Source: Alistipes_A hominis
GTDB lineage: Bacteria; Bacteroidota; Bacteroidia; Bacteroidales; Rikenellaceae
Assembly (NCBI RefSeq): GCF_014288115.1
Contig: NZ_JACOOK010000003.1
Span: 186,001 to 250,000, forward strand
Length of the DNA stretch: 64,000 bases
Direction of reading: 5' to 3'
In this document: in pieces, positions 52,161-59,889 of the stretch
How the letters are laid out: each line of letters opens with the position of its first letter
How positions within the stretch are numbered: the first letter of the stretch is position 1
The notes under the pieces: generated by a model
Databases searched by the model: none
What the model was told of the DNA's origin: nothing
The model's input: the letters and a program-made list of their open reading frames with translations, nothing else
Program-made: the position numbers and the translations under genes

Positions 52161-52466
52161 TTAATATTCCACTTTTTTCAGCAGGGAATTGAACCACATC
52201 AGTTTGTCCCCGAACAAATCCCGGGCCGTTGCGGCATACTCCTCGAACAGTTCCCCGACCAGTCGCTTGTACCGGGGCATGTCGCCGACGTCCACCTGCA
52301 GCGAATAGGTGAAATGCTCCTCGGCGGTCGCCGGCAATACGCGGGTAAAAGTGATTTTATCGAATCCCTGTGCCGCGAGCAGCGGGAGGTAGTGTTTGCG
52401 CAAAGATTCCAGCCAGCGGTCGTGGATCGCCGGATCGACCATGAAAGAGGTGTTGACGATATACAT
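52161..52466 (-). CDS. DUF4286 family protein
   Basis: A 101-residue cytoplasmic protein matching DUF4286. It opens MYIVNTSFMVDPAIHDRWL, has VLPATAEEHFTYSLQVDVGD with the characteristic H-Y pattern, and ends with LWFNSLLKKVEY-like residues. This family is common in Bacteroidetes as a lone small gene of unknown role, with an antibiotic-monooxygenase-like ferredoxin fold suggested by its strand and helix pattern. It lies 10 bases upstream of the GH31-like gene on the same strand. Confidence 0.85.
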   Translation of the reverse strand: MYIVNTSFMVDPAIHDRWLESLRKHYLPLLAAQGFDKITFTRVLPATAEEHFTYSLQVDVGDMPRYKRLVGELFEEYAATARDLFGDKLMWFNSLLKKVEY

Positions 52467-52786
52467 AAGTCCGGTAATCTGTCTTTAAAATTTTGTCTAA
52501 GGTACGTTTTTATTCCGATTTACTCAAATTTTTCAGGGGCTTTCTCCGCGGAGCCGTCCGGACAGCCGCAAAAGGAACGTTCCGTAACTTATTCCGGTAG
52601 TGGAGAATGTCCGTTCATTTGCGTTAACGAAATAAAATGCGGTTTTTGTATCCCGAAAAGACTTTTTTATCCCTTCAAAAACAATGATTCCGTGTTTTTT
52701 ACCAATAGATGCGCGCCGGAAACGGAATGTTCCGCGCTTTCCGTCCGGCGAAATTCCGCCCGTCGTCGGTGAAAAAGCGCGGGGAT

Positions 52787-52818
52787 TTTGTTTTATTCGA
52801 AAAACATCGCTATCTTTG
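52787..52818 (+). promoter_or_regulatory. Promoter of rplU-rpmA
   Basis: TTTG (52787-52790), exactly 20 bases, then TATCTTTG (52811-52818): an ideal Bacteroidetes promoter, giving a leader of about 28 bases before rplU. The intergenic stretch 52467-52786 holds nothing recognisable. Confidence 0.75.
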
Positions 52819-52852
52819 CTCTCCGATTTATGCAAATCTAATTTGTGACTAA

Positions 52853-53164
52853 ATGTACGCAATCGTAGAAATCGCAGGTCAACAGTTTAAAGTTGAGAAA
52901 GGTCGGAAGCTCTATGTTCACCGTCTTCAGGGGGATGAAGGTTCCTCGATGAGCTTCGACAAAGTCCTGCTAACAGACAATGACGGTCAGGTTAACGTCG
53001 GCACACCTGTAGTAGAAGGGGCCGCAGTGAATGCAACGATTCTCAAGCACCTGAAAGACGACAAAGTGATCGTCTTCAAGAAGCGGAGAAGGAAGGGCTA
53101 TCGGGTAAAGAACGGTCACCGTCAATACCTGACCCAGATTCAGATCGATGAAATTAAAGCTTAA
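52853..53164 (+). CDS. rplU: 50S ribosomal protein L21
   Basis: A 103-residue L21 protein of full family length. It opens MYAIVEIAGQQFKVEKGRK, has VGTPVVEGAAVNATILKHLKDDKVIVFKKRRRKGYRVKNGHRQYLT-type C-terminal sequence with the basic KRRRKGYR rRNA-binding patch. It binds 23S rRNA domain V and pairs with L20 in large-subunit assembly. rpmA follows after 22 bases; both share one promoter and one terminator, the common L21-L27 pairing. Confidence 0.98.
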   Translation: MYAIVEIAGQQFKVEKGRKLYVHRLQGDEGSSMSFDKVLLTDNDGQVNVGTPVVEGAAVNATILKHLKDDKVIVFKKRRRKGYRVKNGHRQYLTQIQIDEIKA

Positions 53165-53186
53165 CGTTTAAAACCTCAGAACAGAG

Positions 53187-53444
53187 ATGGCACACAAGAA
53201 AGGAGTCGGTAGCTCCAAGAACGGTCGGGAATCCGAAAGCAAACGCTTGGGCGTAAAACTTTTCGGAGGACAGGTTGCCAAAGCGGGCAATATTCTGGTT
53301 CGCCAGCGCGGCACCGTACACAATCCGGGTGAAAACGTAGGCATTGGCAAAGACCATACGCTTTATGCCCTCGTTGACGGAGTGGTTTCTTTCCGCAAGA
53401 AAGAAAAAGACAGATCTTACGTTTCGGTGACTCCGCTGTCGTAG
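53187..53444 (+). CDS. rpmA: 50S ribosomal protein L27
   Basis: An 85-residue L27 protein. It begins MAHKKGVGSSKNGRESESK, without the extra N-terminal leader that Firmicutes process, and continues RLGVKLFGGQVAKAGNILVR and GTVHNPGENVGIGKDHTLYA. The N terminus reaches the peptidyl-transferase centre. It is last in the rplU-rpmA pair and is followed by a strong terminator at 53466-53499. Full family length. Confidence 0.98.
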   Translation: MAHKKGVGSSKNGRESESKRLGVKLFGGQVAKAGNILVRQRGTVHNPGENVGIGKDHTLYALVDGVVSFRKKEKDRSYVSVTPLS

Positions 53445-53465
53445 GGAATCCGAGATCGGATATAG

Positions 53466-53499
53466 GAATTGCCCGGAAGCAGACGCTTCCGGGCAATTC
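53466..53499 (+). terminator. Terminator of rplU-rpmA
   Basis: A perfect 15-bp stem (GAATTGCCCGGAAGC with GCTTCCGGGCAATTC) and a 4-base loop, 21 bases after the rpmA stop. Confidence 0.85.
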
Positions 53500-53991
53500 T
53501 TTATACGGGAAATCTCATGAAAGAAGCGATAAATTCTTTGTTTGTAAGTTTAAGAGATGATACAGAAAAATGATTTAAAATGACGATTATGTGCTTTGTG
53601 CCGTATAATTATTTCATTTTATGCTGTTTTGTATTTGGAATAACGCAAAAAAAAAGTATATATTGCTCAAATATATGGAGTGTTTTAATGTGAAATTTAT
53701 TTTATTTAAATCTATATAGTATGAAGAAAGTTGTATTATGTTGGTATATTTTGCATCCTTTCAGAAATCAAAAAAAATCACGTTGAGCGATCCCCTTTGC
53801 ATGTAAATTTGGAAATATGCGAGTTACTCTCGGAGTGAAATTATATTAGGATTTGCTGATGTTTCTTTAGGTTATAGACTTGAATGGGGTATTGTCTAGT
53901 CATATTTGACAATACGCAAAAGAAATAAAGCTAAGGTTTATATTTATAGTTTGATAAATAAATATTTTTTATTCATTAAAAAACACGAAGG
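53500..53991. other. AT-rich gene-poor region before the NVEAL genes
   Basis: This stretch of nearly 500 bases is strikingly AT-rich against the surrounding genome. It holds an 8-bp inverted repeat (GTATTGTC 53889-53896 with GACAATAC 53908-53915) and a 21-codon frame at 53721-53786 (MKKVVLCWYILHPF), possibly the remnant of another exported peptide gene. Nothing else is recognised. The base composition suggests acquired DNA. Confidence 0.5.
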
Positions 53992-54250
53992 ATGAAAAAA
54001 CAATTTTTTTAATTGGAGGGGCTCTCGTTTTGGGACTTCCTGGGAAGTCAATTCATATCAAACGGCGGTTTCTGATTTGATCTCTGAAAATGTGGAGGCT
54101 CTTGCTCGAGACGAAACTTCGTCTGGGTTTGCAGAGGTTTCTTGTTATTATGAAGAAGTTACTGATTCAAATGGAGATGTTGTCCAGTCGCATGCGATAA
54201 TGTGTGAGGGAGAAGGAGATAAGGCTTGTACTTGTAGTCATGAAAAATAA
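53992..54250 (+). pseudogene. Broken NVEAL-domain peptide gene
   Basis: Read across two frameshifts, this encodes a close paralogue of the intact NVEAL gene 45 bases downstream. The ATG at 53992 opens MKKQFF, but the T run at 54004-54010 has seven T where eight would keep the frame, giving an immediate TAA. A second shift lies near 54057, where CATAT stands for CAT. After that the frame reads QTAVSDLISENVEALARDET and ends in CEGEGDKACTCSHEK with TAA at 54248-54250. The four cysteines keep the same spacing (C-x19-C-x7-C-x-C) as in the intact copy. The lesions, not base drift, have inactivated it. Confidence 0.7.
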
Positions 54251-54294
54251 ATACAGTGTTTATAAATTAACGTTTTGTTAAAAGAATATTAAAG

Positions 54295-54558
54295 ATGAAA
54301 AAATCGACTTTCTTTATTGGTGCTTTTTCTTTGGTGGTTTTCTCTGGAATTAGTAAGAAATTACATCAAACAGCAGTATCTGATGTGATGACTGAAAATG
54401 TAGAAGCTTTAGCCCGGGATGAAACGTCATCTGGATATGCCGAGGTTAGTTGCGTATATGAAGACGTGGTTAATAGTGACAGTTTGGTTGTGAAAGTCCA
54501 TTCGAGGAGTTGTTCTGGGGAGGGCGATCTGGCTTGCTCTTGTGATCATATGAAATGA
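54295..54558 (+). CDS. NVEAL-domain small exported peptide
   Basis: An 87-residue protein of the NVEAL family, small Bacteroidetes proteins named for that motif. The N terminus MKKSTFFIGAFSLVVFSGI is a hydrophobic export signal. The motif occurs in TAVSDVMTENVEALARDE, probably close to a processing point. The mature part carries four cysteines with spacing C-x19-C-x7-C-x-C (SC, SRSC, ACSC), suited to two disulfides or metal binding. It lies downstream of a broken copy and 49 bases upstream of a 6-bladed beta-propeller lipoprotein on the same strand, a pairing known in Bacteroides genomes but with no assigned function. Codon use is AT-rich, suggesting transfer. Confidence 0.8.
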   Translation: MKKSTFFIGAFSLVVFSGISKKLHQTAVSDVMTENVEALARDETSSGYAEVSCVYEDVVNSDSLVVKVHSRSCSGEGDLACSCDHMK

Positions 54559-54607
54559 AAATAATTTTAGATAAATATGATGGTAACTTTTTAAAGAGTC
54601 TCCGTTT

Positions 54608-55789
54608 ATGAAACGAACCTCGTTTGTTGCAATCGCATTTTCCGTTGTGTTTTCCGGTTGCGTAAGTTCGGCATCCCGACCGGATTACCCTACCGATTTG
54701 TTGACGATAACTGTTGACGTCGGTCGGAATGATGACGGTAAACTGATAGACAGTATATTGGAATTTTCGCATTATGTCATTTTGGATCCGCAACAAGAAG
54801 TCCTGATTGGAAAAATAAAGAAGTTGCAACTTCTGGACGGACATATAGGTGTTGCGAGTGAGAATAAAGCTTACGTTTTCGATTCGACTGGTAGGCTGGT
54901 GCATTGTTGGGATCGCCAGGGGCGCGGTCCTAACGAATATTTGCAAATGACGGACATGGAGATCGGTAGGGAAAAGGACTGGGTATGTCATGTGTATGAC
55001 AAGAATGCGGGAAAGTTATTGACGTATGACATGGACGATAAAGCCGTTTCTGTTAAGGAAATGATCCCACATGCAAAGGCGTTCAAACTTTTGGGTGATG
55101 GCCTGATCGCTTTTAATATGGGAAATGGTTCGAGCACCTTTTTGCAAAAGGAAGACTATTTTAATTACAGATGTATCGACAGTTTCGGCAAAACACGGAT
55201 ATCTGCTGTTCCGTTCAATAAGCAAATGTTCGGATTGTCGACGCAATACGATAAAGGGAAGTCGTTTTTTTACCGGTATGGAGAGCAAATTTATATGAGC
55301 GCTCAGCATAACGATACTATTTACCAGGTATCCGATACCTCCGGTCGGATAACGCCCTGTCTTGTGTTTGATTTGGGTGTCGAACGACCGAGGGCGGATG
55401 ATGAGAATTACCCGATTTCGAACTACCAGAAAGGTTTAGGCGGTGAAAAACCAGAAGTTCCGGTAGCGTTCTATAAATTTCCGAACGGTTATTTAGCCGA
55501 ATATACTTATGATTTCCGACCGTATGTGCTGATTGCCAACGAACAAGGAGAGATATTGTACACCGGTAACAGCGCCAGGGATAAGAATGGCGTTTTATTG
55601 AGGCCCGTACCGTATCTGGATTTCGACAATTCCGGTTATCTGATTTCATATTTCAGTCCGGTGAATATCGAGGCTGATAAAAAGATAGGTCGGAGAAAAG
55701 GTTGCGATTCCGCTTTGCTGGATGAATTATCTTTAAAAGTCTCGGAGAACAGTAATCCTGTTTTATTATTCTATAAGTGGATTTACTGA
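54608..55789 (+). CDS. 6-bladed beta-propeller lipoprotein
   Basis: A 393-residue lipoprotein (lipobox VFSGC, Cys18). The body matches the Bacteroidetes 6-bladed beta-propeller family: repeated strands such as KIKKLQLLDGHIGVASEN, the NHL-like turn DRQGRGPNEYLQMTDMEI, HNDTIYQVSDTSGRITP and YDFRPYVLIANEQGEILY. No catalytic motif is seen; such propellers bind peptides or glycans at the cell surface. It follows the NVEAL gene by 49 bases, and the proteins may form a peptide-receptor or export pair, which is inference. It is somewhat less AT-rich than the NVEAL genes. No other partner, such as a radical SAM or peptidase-transporter gene, is nearby. Confidence 0.8.
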   Translation: MKRTSFVAIAFSVVFSGCVSSASRPDYPTDLLTITVDVGRNDDGKLIDSILEFSHYVILDPQQEVLIGKIKKLQLLDGHIGVASENKAYVFDSTGRLVHCWDRQGRGPNEYLQMTDMEIGREKDWVCHVYDKNAGKLLTYDMDDKAVSVKEMIPHAKAFKLLGDGLIAFNMGNGSSTFLQKEDYFNYRCIDSFGKTRISAVPFNKQMFGLSTQYDKGKSFFYRYGEQIYMSAQHNDTIYQVSDTSGRITPCLVFDLGVERPRADDENYPISNYQKGLGGEKPEVPVAFYKFPNGYLAEYTYDFRPYVLIANEQGEILYTGNSARDKNGVLLRPVPYLDFDNSGYLISYFSPVNIEADKKIGRRKGCDSALLDELSLKVSENSNPVLLFYKWIY

Positions 55790-55883
55790 GACGTGCCGGA
55801 TTGATGTGCTTCAATGGTTTATGTCCGTATTTTAATGCGGCGATTTAAAAATAAGATGCTGTTTGGCAGTCTCTTATGTGTTA

Positions 55884-55937
55884 TTCATAAAAAGACGACG
55901 CCCGGAACTGCAGTTCCGGGCGTCGTCTTTTTATGAA
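55884..55937. terminator. Very long perfect-palindrome bidirectional terminator
   Basis: Positions 55884-55937 form a perfect 54-base palindrome (27-base arms, centred on CTGCAG), with AAAAAGACGACGCCCGGAAC in the left arm and T runs on both sides. It terminates the propeller gene and the convergent rny gene. Confidence 0.9.
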
Positions 55938-55964
55938 TCCGGATTCCTCCGGTTCCGGTTGTCC

Positions 55965-57506
55965 TTATTTCGCGTAGCTGACCGAGCGGGTTTCGCGGAT
56001 CACGGTGATCTTCACCTGGCCCGGATAGGTCATTTCGTCCTGGATCTTCTTGGCGATGTCGTGCGACAGGCTGTCGGCCTCCTGGTCGGTGATCTTCTCG
56101 CTGCCGACGATCACGCGCAGTTCGCGGCCGGCCTGAATCGCGTAGGTCTTCATGACGCCGGGATAGGCGAGGGCCATGTCTTCCATCTCCTTCAGCCGCT
56201 TGATGTACGATTCGACCACTTCGCGGCGGGCTCCCGGACGGGCTCCGGAGATCGCGTCGCAGACCTGTACGATCGGTGAGATCAGGTTGTTCATCTCCAT
56301 TTCGTCGTGGTGCGCCCCGATGGCGTTGATCACTTCCGGTTTTTCCTTGAATTTCTCAGCCAGTTTCATGCCGATGATTGCGTGCGGCAATTCCGGTTCG
56401 TCGTCGGGCACCTTGCCGATATCGTGCAGCAGGCCGGCGCGACGGGCCATCTTGGCGTTCAGTCCCAGTTCCGAGGCCATGATGCCGCACAGATTGGCCA
56501 CTTCGCGCGAGTGTTGCAGCAGGTTTTGTCCGTAAGACGAACGGTATTTCATCTTACCGATCAGGCGGATCAGTTCGGGATGGAGCCCGTGGATGCCCAG
56601 GTCGATCGTGGTGCGCTTGCCGGCTTCGACGATCTCTTCTTCGATCTGTTTCTGTACTTTGGCAACGACTTCTTCGATGCGTGCCGGATGGATGCGGCCG
56701 TCCGTTACCAGTTGGTGCAGCGCCAGACGCGCGATTTCACGGCGTACCGGATCGAAGCCCGACAGGATGATCGCTTCCGGCGTGTCGTCGACGATGATCT
56801 CGATGCCGGTAGCGGCTTCCAGGGCCCGGATGTTCCGTCCTTCGCGGCCGATGATCCGGCCTTTCACTTCGTCGCTCTCGATGTTGAACACCGTGACCGA
56901 GTTTTCGATGGCCGCTTCGGTAGCGACGCGCTGGATCGTCTGTACGACGATCTTTTTCGCTTCCTTGTTGGCGCTCATCTTGGCCTCTTCCATCACTTCG
57001 TTGACATAGGTCATCGCTTCGGTCTTGGCCTCCTCTTTCATGTTTTCGATCAGGATGTTCTTGGCTTCGTCGCTACTGAGGCCGCTGATCTGTTCGAGAC
57101 GGGTGTTTTGTTCCTTGATTTTGCGGTCGAGGTCTTCCTTCTTGCGTTCGACGCTCTCGATCTGAGCCTGCAGACGCTCGCGTACGGAATCCTGTTCGCG
57201 GATTTTCTTGTTCAGCTCGTCCTGCTGCTGGGTCAGGTTGTTTTCCAGTTGTTTGGCGCGCTGTTCGCTCTGGGAGAGCTTTTGGTTGCGCTCGTTGACG
57301 GCCCGGTCGTGTTCGCTTTTGAGCTGGATGAATTTTTCCTTGGCCTGGAGAATCTTCTCCTTTTTGATCATCTCGCCGGCCGATTCGGCCTCTTTCAGAA
57401 TCGCGGCCTTCTTGTTCCGGACGATTTTCGATGTGATCGAATAGCCTGCATAGCAGCCTGCGGCGGAACAGATGACGGCAATTATTGCTATAATTACAAT
57501 GCTCAT
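55965..57506 (-). CDS. rny: Ribonuclease Y
   Basis: A 513-residue membrane-anchored endoribonuclease that starts mRNA decay. An N-terminal helix (IVIIAIIAVICSAAGCYAGY) precedes a long coiled coil (residues about 30-190, with ERKKEDLDRKIKEQNTRLEQ). A KH RNA-binding domain follows (KGRIIGREGRNIRALEAATG), and then the HD domain with HSREVANLCGIMASELGLNAK and the metal-binding LLHDIGKV. Length is normal. It lies in the same orientation as zapA upstream, with the probable 6S RNA gene between them, an arrangement that looks conserved in Bacteroidetes from memory. Confidence 0.97.
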   Translation of the reverse strand: MSIVIIAIIAVICSAAGCYAGYSITSKIVRNKKAAILKEAESAGEMIKKEKILQAKEKFIQLKSEHDRAVNERNQKLSQSEQRAKQLENNLTQQQDELNKKIREQDSVRERLQAQIESVERKKEDLDRKIKEQNTRLEQISGLSSDEAKNILIENMKEEAKTEAMTYVNEVMEEAKMSANKEAKKIVVQTIQRVATEAAIENSVTVFNIESDEVKGRIIGREGRNIRALEAATGIEIIVDDTPEAIILSGFDPVRREIARLALHQLVTDGRIHPARIEEVVAKVQKQIEEEIVEAGKRTTIDLGIHGLHPELIRLIGKMKYRSSYGQNLLQHSREVANLCGIMASELGLNAKMARRAGLLHDIGKVPDDEPELPHAIIGMKLAEKFKEKPEVINAIGAHHDEMEMNNLISPIVQVCDAISGARPGARREVVESYIKRLKEMEDMALAYPGVMKTYAIQAGRELRVIVGSEKITDQEADSLSHDIAKKIQDEMTYPGQVKITVIRETRSVSYAK

Positions 57507-57557
57507 AGGTGTTAGTTAAATGTATTTATATGTTAAACAAAATGTACGTTTGGGTAT

Positions 57558-57768
57558 AAAAAAGACCCGCACAAATTCCTCTTTCCTTGTTTGACGAATC
57601 TCCAATCTCGTCATGTATGGGGCTGCCGTTTATCGCAAACGTCCAACGTCTTCGGATGAAGAACCTTCCGGGGGGAAGGTTAAGGCCTGTTTTTGAAATA
57701 CTGAGCTTGACCCCAATGTAAATAGTGTTGAGTTTCGCAAAGCTTAAAAGGAATCCATGCGGGTTTTT
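57558..57768 (-). ncRNA. ssrS: Probable 6S RNA
   Basis: On the reverse strand a transcript of about 210 nt begins near 57768 and ends in a U run near 57558. Its ends form a 19-bp stem (57746-57764 with 57565-57583) that includes four G-U pairs; on the opposite strand these become mismatches, so the RNA is read leftward. An apical hairpin (AACCTTCC, four G, GGAAGGTT) sits in the middle with a large internal region between, the rod shape of 6S RNA, which sequesters RNA polymerase holoenzyme. The location between zapA and rny supports it. The assignment rests on structure and position, not a model search. Confidence 0.7.
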
Positions 57769-57826
57769 ATTCCTTAACTTATATGTCCAAGAACCTGTTG
57801 TCTGTTATTAAGACGTCGTTTACGTT

Positions 57827-58114
57827 TCAAATATTGTTCAGGTAGTCGTCGATCTCTCGTTCGATTTTCTGCAAACGCTGTGCCTCTTCCGTCATCTCCC
57901 GGTTCATTTCCAGCCCGACCTTGTCGACGGCCACCTGCAAAGCGGCCATGGCCAGATAATCTTCCGGTTCGGCGGCGAACCGGGTTTTGTAAACCGAGAT
58001 CAGGGCATTGATATCTTGTGCCGCACGCCGGTACTTTTCCTCCTCGGCCTGCCGGATCGTCATCGGGTATTCTTTACCCGCCAACTTCACCGATATCCTG
58101 CGCGTTCCTGCCAT
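57827..58114 (-). CDS. zapA: Cell division protein ZapA
   Basis: A 95-residue ZapA protein that cross-links FtsZ filaments at the division ring. It opens with the ZapA beta strand RRISVKLAGKEYPMTI, then the helix QAEEEKYRRAAQDINALISVYKTRFA, and closes with a dimerising coiled coil (REMTEEAQRLQKIEREIDDYL). The ATG at 58114 is used; an in-frame TTG at 58117 is less likely. It is 16 bases downstream of a small coiled-coil gene, with which it forms an operon, and lies just upstream of the probable 6S RNA. Confidence 0.92.
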   Translation of the reverse strand: MAGTRRISVKLAGKEYPMTIRQAEEEKYRRAAQDINALISVYKTRFAAEPEDYLAMAALQVAVDKVGLEMNREMTEEAQRLQKIEREIDDYLNNI

Positions 58115-58130
58115 CAATATAACGTCTTCG

Positions 58131-58421
58131 CTACTTGTTCATCAATGCAAGGCATTTGTCAATTTCCCGCAATAGTTTGTTGACTCTGAGCCTTGCTATC
58201 CGGCTGTCGCCGCGGTTTCCCATCAGACCGGCCGCCGTTTCGAGCGTTTCGATTCGTCTGCCGAGCTGCCGTATTTCCGTTTCGGCCGCTCTTTTTTCGA
58301 GGATGACCGTGTCTCGTTCGGCGGTCAATTCACGCACTTCGCTGCGAAGTCGCCGGTTGTCCTCGATGATCCGAGAAACCTTTTTCTTCAGTGAATCGAT
58401 AATCGCCTTGTTGTCATCCAT
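58131..58421 (-). CDS. Small coiled-coil protein upstream of zapA
   Basis: A 96-residue protein that is almost wholly coiled coil (DSLKKKVSRIIEDNRRLRSE, then AAETEIRQLGRRIETLETAA) with a C-terminal helix KLLREIDKCLALMNK. It has no signal or membrane segment. Its position before zapA suggests a division role similar to ZapB, but there is no sequence proof. The start at 58421 is preferred over an upstream ATG at 58448, because the promoter's -7 element ends at 58450 and transcription would start at or after that ATG. Confidence 0.75.
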   Translation of the reverse strand: MDDNKAIIDSLKKKVSRIIEDNRRLRSEVRELTAERDTVILEKRAAETEIRQLGRRIETLETAAGLMGNRGDSRIARLRVNKLLREIDKCLALMNK

Positions 58422-58449
58422 TTCTGCAGACAAAATTGATTCGTCCACT

Positions 58450-58480
58450 CAAAAGTAGTTATTTTTTGTCAAAATGCAAA
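58450..58480 (-). promoter_or_regulatory. Promoter of the coiled-coil gene and zapA
   Basis: On the reverse strand TTTG (58480-58477), 19 bases and TACTTTTG (58457-58450) match the Bacteroidetes consensus. It fixes the start of the following gene at 58421. Confidence 0.65.
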
Positions 58481-58499
58481 ATCTATTTTCCGCGCTTCC

Positions 58500-59792
58500 C
58501 TATACGAATTTTCCGTAAAGGTCGTAATCTCCTGCTTCCGTTATTTTTACGTCCAGGAAGGTTCCCGGCGACGGATTCTCGTCGGTTTCGATCAGGATTT
58601 CGGTATCGACTTCCGGCGAGTCGTATTGCGAACGTCCGACGAGGAACTCTCCCTCGCGCCGGTCGATGATGATCCGCTCTCGCGTGCCGATCCGCCGGCG
58701 GTTGTTTTCGGCCGAAATGCGGTTTTGCAGTTCCATAATCGCGTCGGCCCGCCGCTGTTTCACCTTGTCCGGTACGTCGTCGCGCAGCCGCATGGCCGAA
58801 TAGGTGCCCTCTTCTTCCGAGTACGGGAAGACTCCGAGCCGTTCGAACCGCACCCGTTCGACAAATTCCAGCAGTTCGTCGAAATCCGCTTCGCTTTCGC
58901 CCGGATAGCCGGTCAGCAGCGTCGTCCGCAGCGCGATGCCGGGAATCCGGCGGCGCAGTTCGCCGATCAGTTCGTAGGTCTGCGCCTTGTTCAGCCCGCG
59001 GCGCATACTTTTCAGTTGCGGGTCGCTGATGTGCTGAAACGGGATGTCGAGGTATTTGCACATTTTCGGTTCGTCGCGCAGCGCGTCGATCACGTCCGTC
59101 GGGAACTGCGCCGGGTAGGCGTAGTGTAGGCGTACCCATTCGAGCCCGTCGATGCGGCACAGCCTGCGGAGCAACTCGCCGAGCCGCCGCTCGCCGTACA
59201 GGTCGAGGCCGTAGTAGGTCGTATCCTGCGCGATGACGATCAGTTCCCGGACGCCCCGCGCGGCCAGCATCTCCGCTTCGCGAAGCAGCTCTTCCATCGG
59301 CACCGAGACGTGACGTCCGCGGATCAGCGGGATCGCGCAATAACCGCATCCCCAGTTGCATCCTTCCGAGATTTTCAGGTAGGCGTAATGGCCCGGCGTG
59401 GTCAGGTGCCGCTCCCCGGTCAGTTCGTCGCGGTAGCGTCCGCCGACGGTTTTCACGATGTCGCGCAGGTCGTTGACGCCGAAGTATTCGTCCACTTCGG
59501 GGATCTCTTCCCGCAGTTCTTCCCGGTAGCGTTCGGCCAGGCAGCCCATGACGAACAGGTGGTCGATACAGCCTTTGGTCTTCGCGTCGGCGAATGCGAG
59601 GATCGTGTTGACGGACTCCTCTTTGGCGTCGCCGATGAATCCGCAGGTGTTGATTACGACGATCCTGGCGTCCGTTTCGTTCGAGTCGTGGACGATTTCG
59701 AAACCGTTGCGTTGCAATTGCGCCATCAGGTGTTCCGAATCGACGAGGTTTTTCGAACAACCGAGCGTTATGACGTTGATTTTACGTTTCAT
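58500..59792 (-). CDS. rimO: Ribosomal protein S12 methylthiotransferase
   Basis: A 430-residue radical SAM enzyme that adds a methylthio group to an Asp of ribosomal protein S12. The N-terminal MTTase domain has LGCSKNLVDSE and VINTCGFIGDAKEES with two cluster cysteines. The radical SAM CxxxCxxC is in EGCNWGCGYCAIPLIRG. The C-terminal TRAM domain starts near RIGTRERIIIDRREGEFLVG. Length is normal. It has its own -7 element. RimO rather than MiaB is chosen because of the LGCSKN N terminus and GCGYCAIP motif, as known for RimO. Confidence 0.95.
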   Translation of the reverse strand: MKRKINVITLGCSKNLVDSEHLMAQLQRNGFEIVHDSNETDARIVVINTCGFIGDAKEESVNTILAFADAKTKGCIDHLFVMGCLAERYREELREEIPEVDEYFGVNDLRDIVKTVGGRYRDELTGERHLTTPGHYAYLKISEGCNWGCGYCAIPLIRGRHVSVPMEELLREAEMLAARGVRELIVIAQDTTYYGLDLYGERRLGELLRRLCRIDGLEWVRLHYAYPAQFPTDVIDALRDEPKMCKYLDIPFQHISDPQLKSMRRGLNKAQTYELIGELRRRIPGIALRTTLLTGYPGESEADFDELLEFVERVRFERLGVFPYSEEEGTYSAMRLRDDVPDKVKQRRADAIMELQNRISAENNRRRIGTRERIIIDRREGEFLVGRSQYDSPEVDTEILIETDENPSPGTFLDVKITEAGDYDLYGKFV

Positions 59793-59808
59793 AGTGCGTA
59801 TTTGCTTG

Positions 59809-59816
59809 CAAAAATA
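59809..59816 (-). promoter_or_regulatory. -7 element of rimO
   Basis: TATTTTTG on the reverse strand, 16 bases before the rimO start, facing the ferritin promoter on the other strand. Confidence 0.4.
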
Positions 59817-59829
59817 GGAAAATCCGCAC

Positions 59830-59837
59830 TATATTTG
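59830..59837 (+). promoter_or_regulatory. -7 element of the ferritin gene
   Basis: TATATTTG lies 52 bases before the ferritin ATG. A TTG is found about 21 bases upstream of it. Confidence 0.45.
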
Positions 59838-59889
59838 CATGTCGACATGAAATTGACCGAATGTTTACGGACATTTAAAACGATAGATT

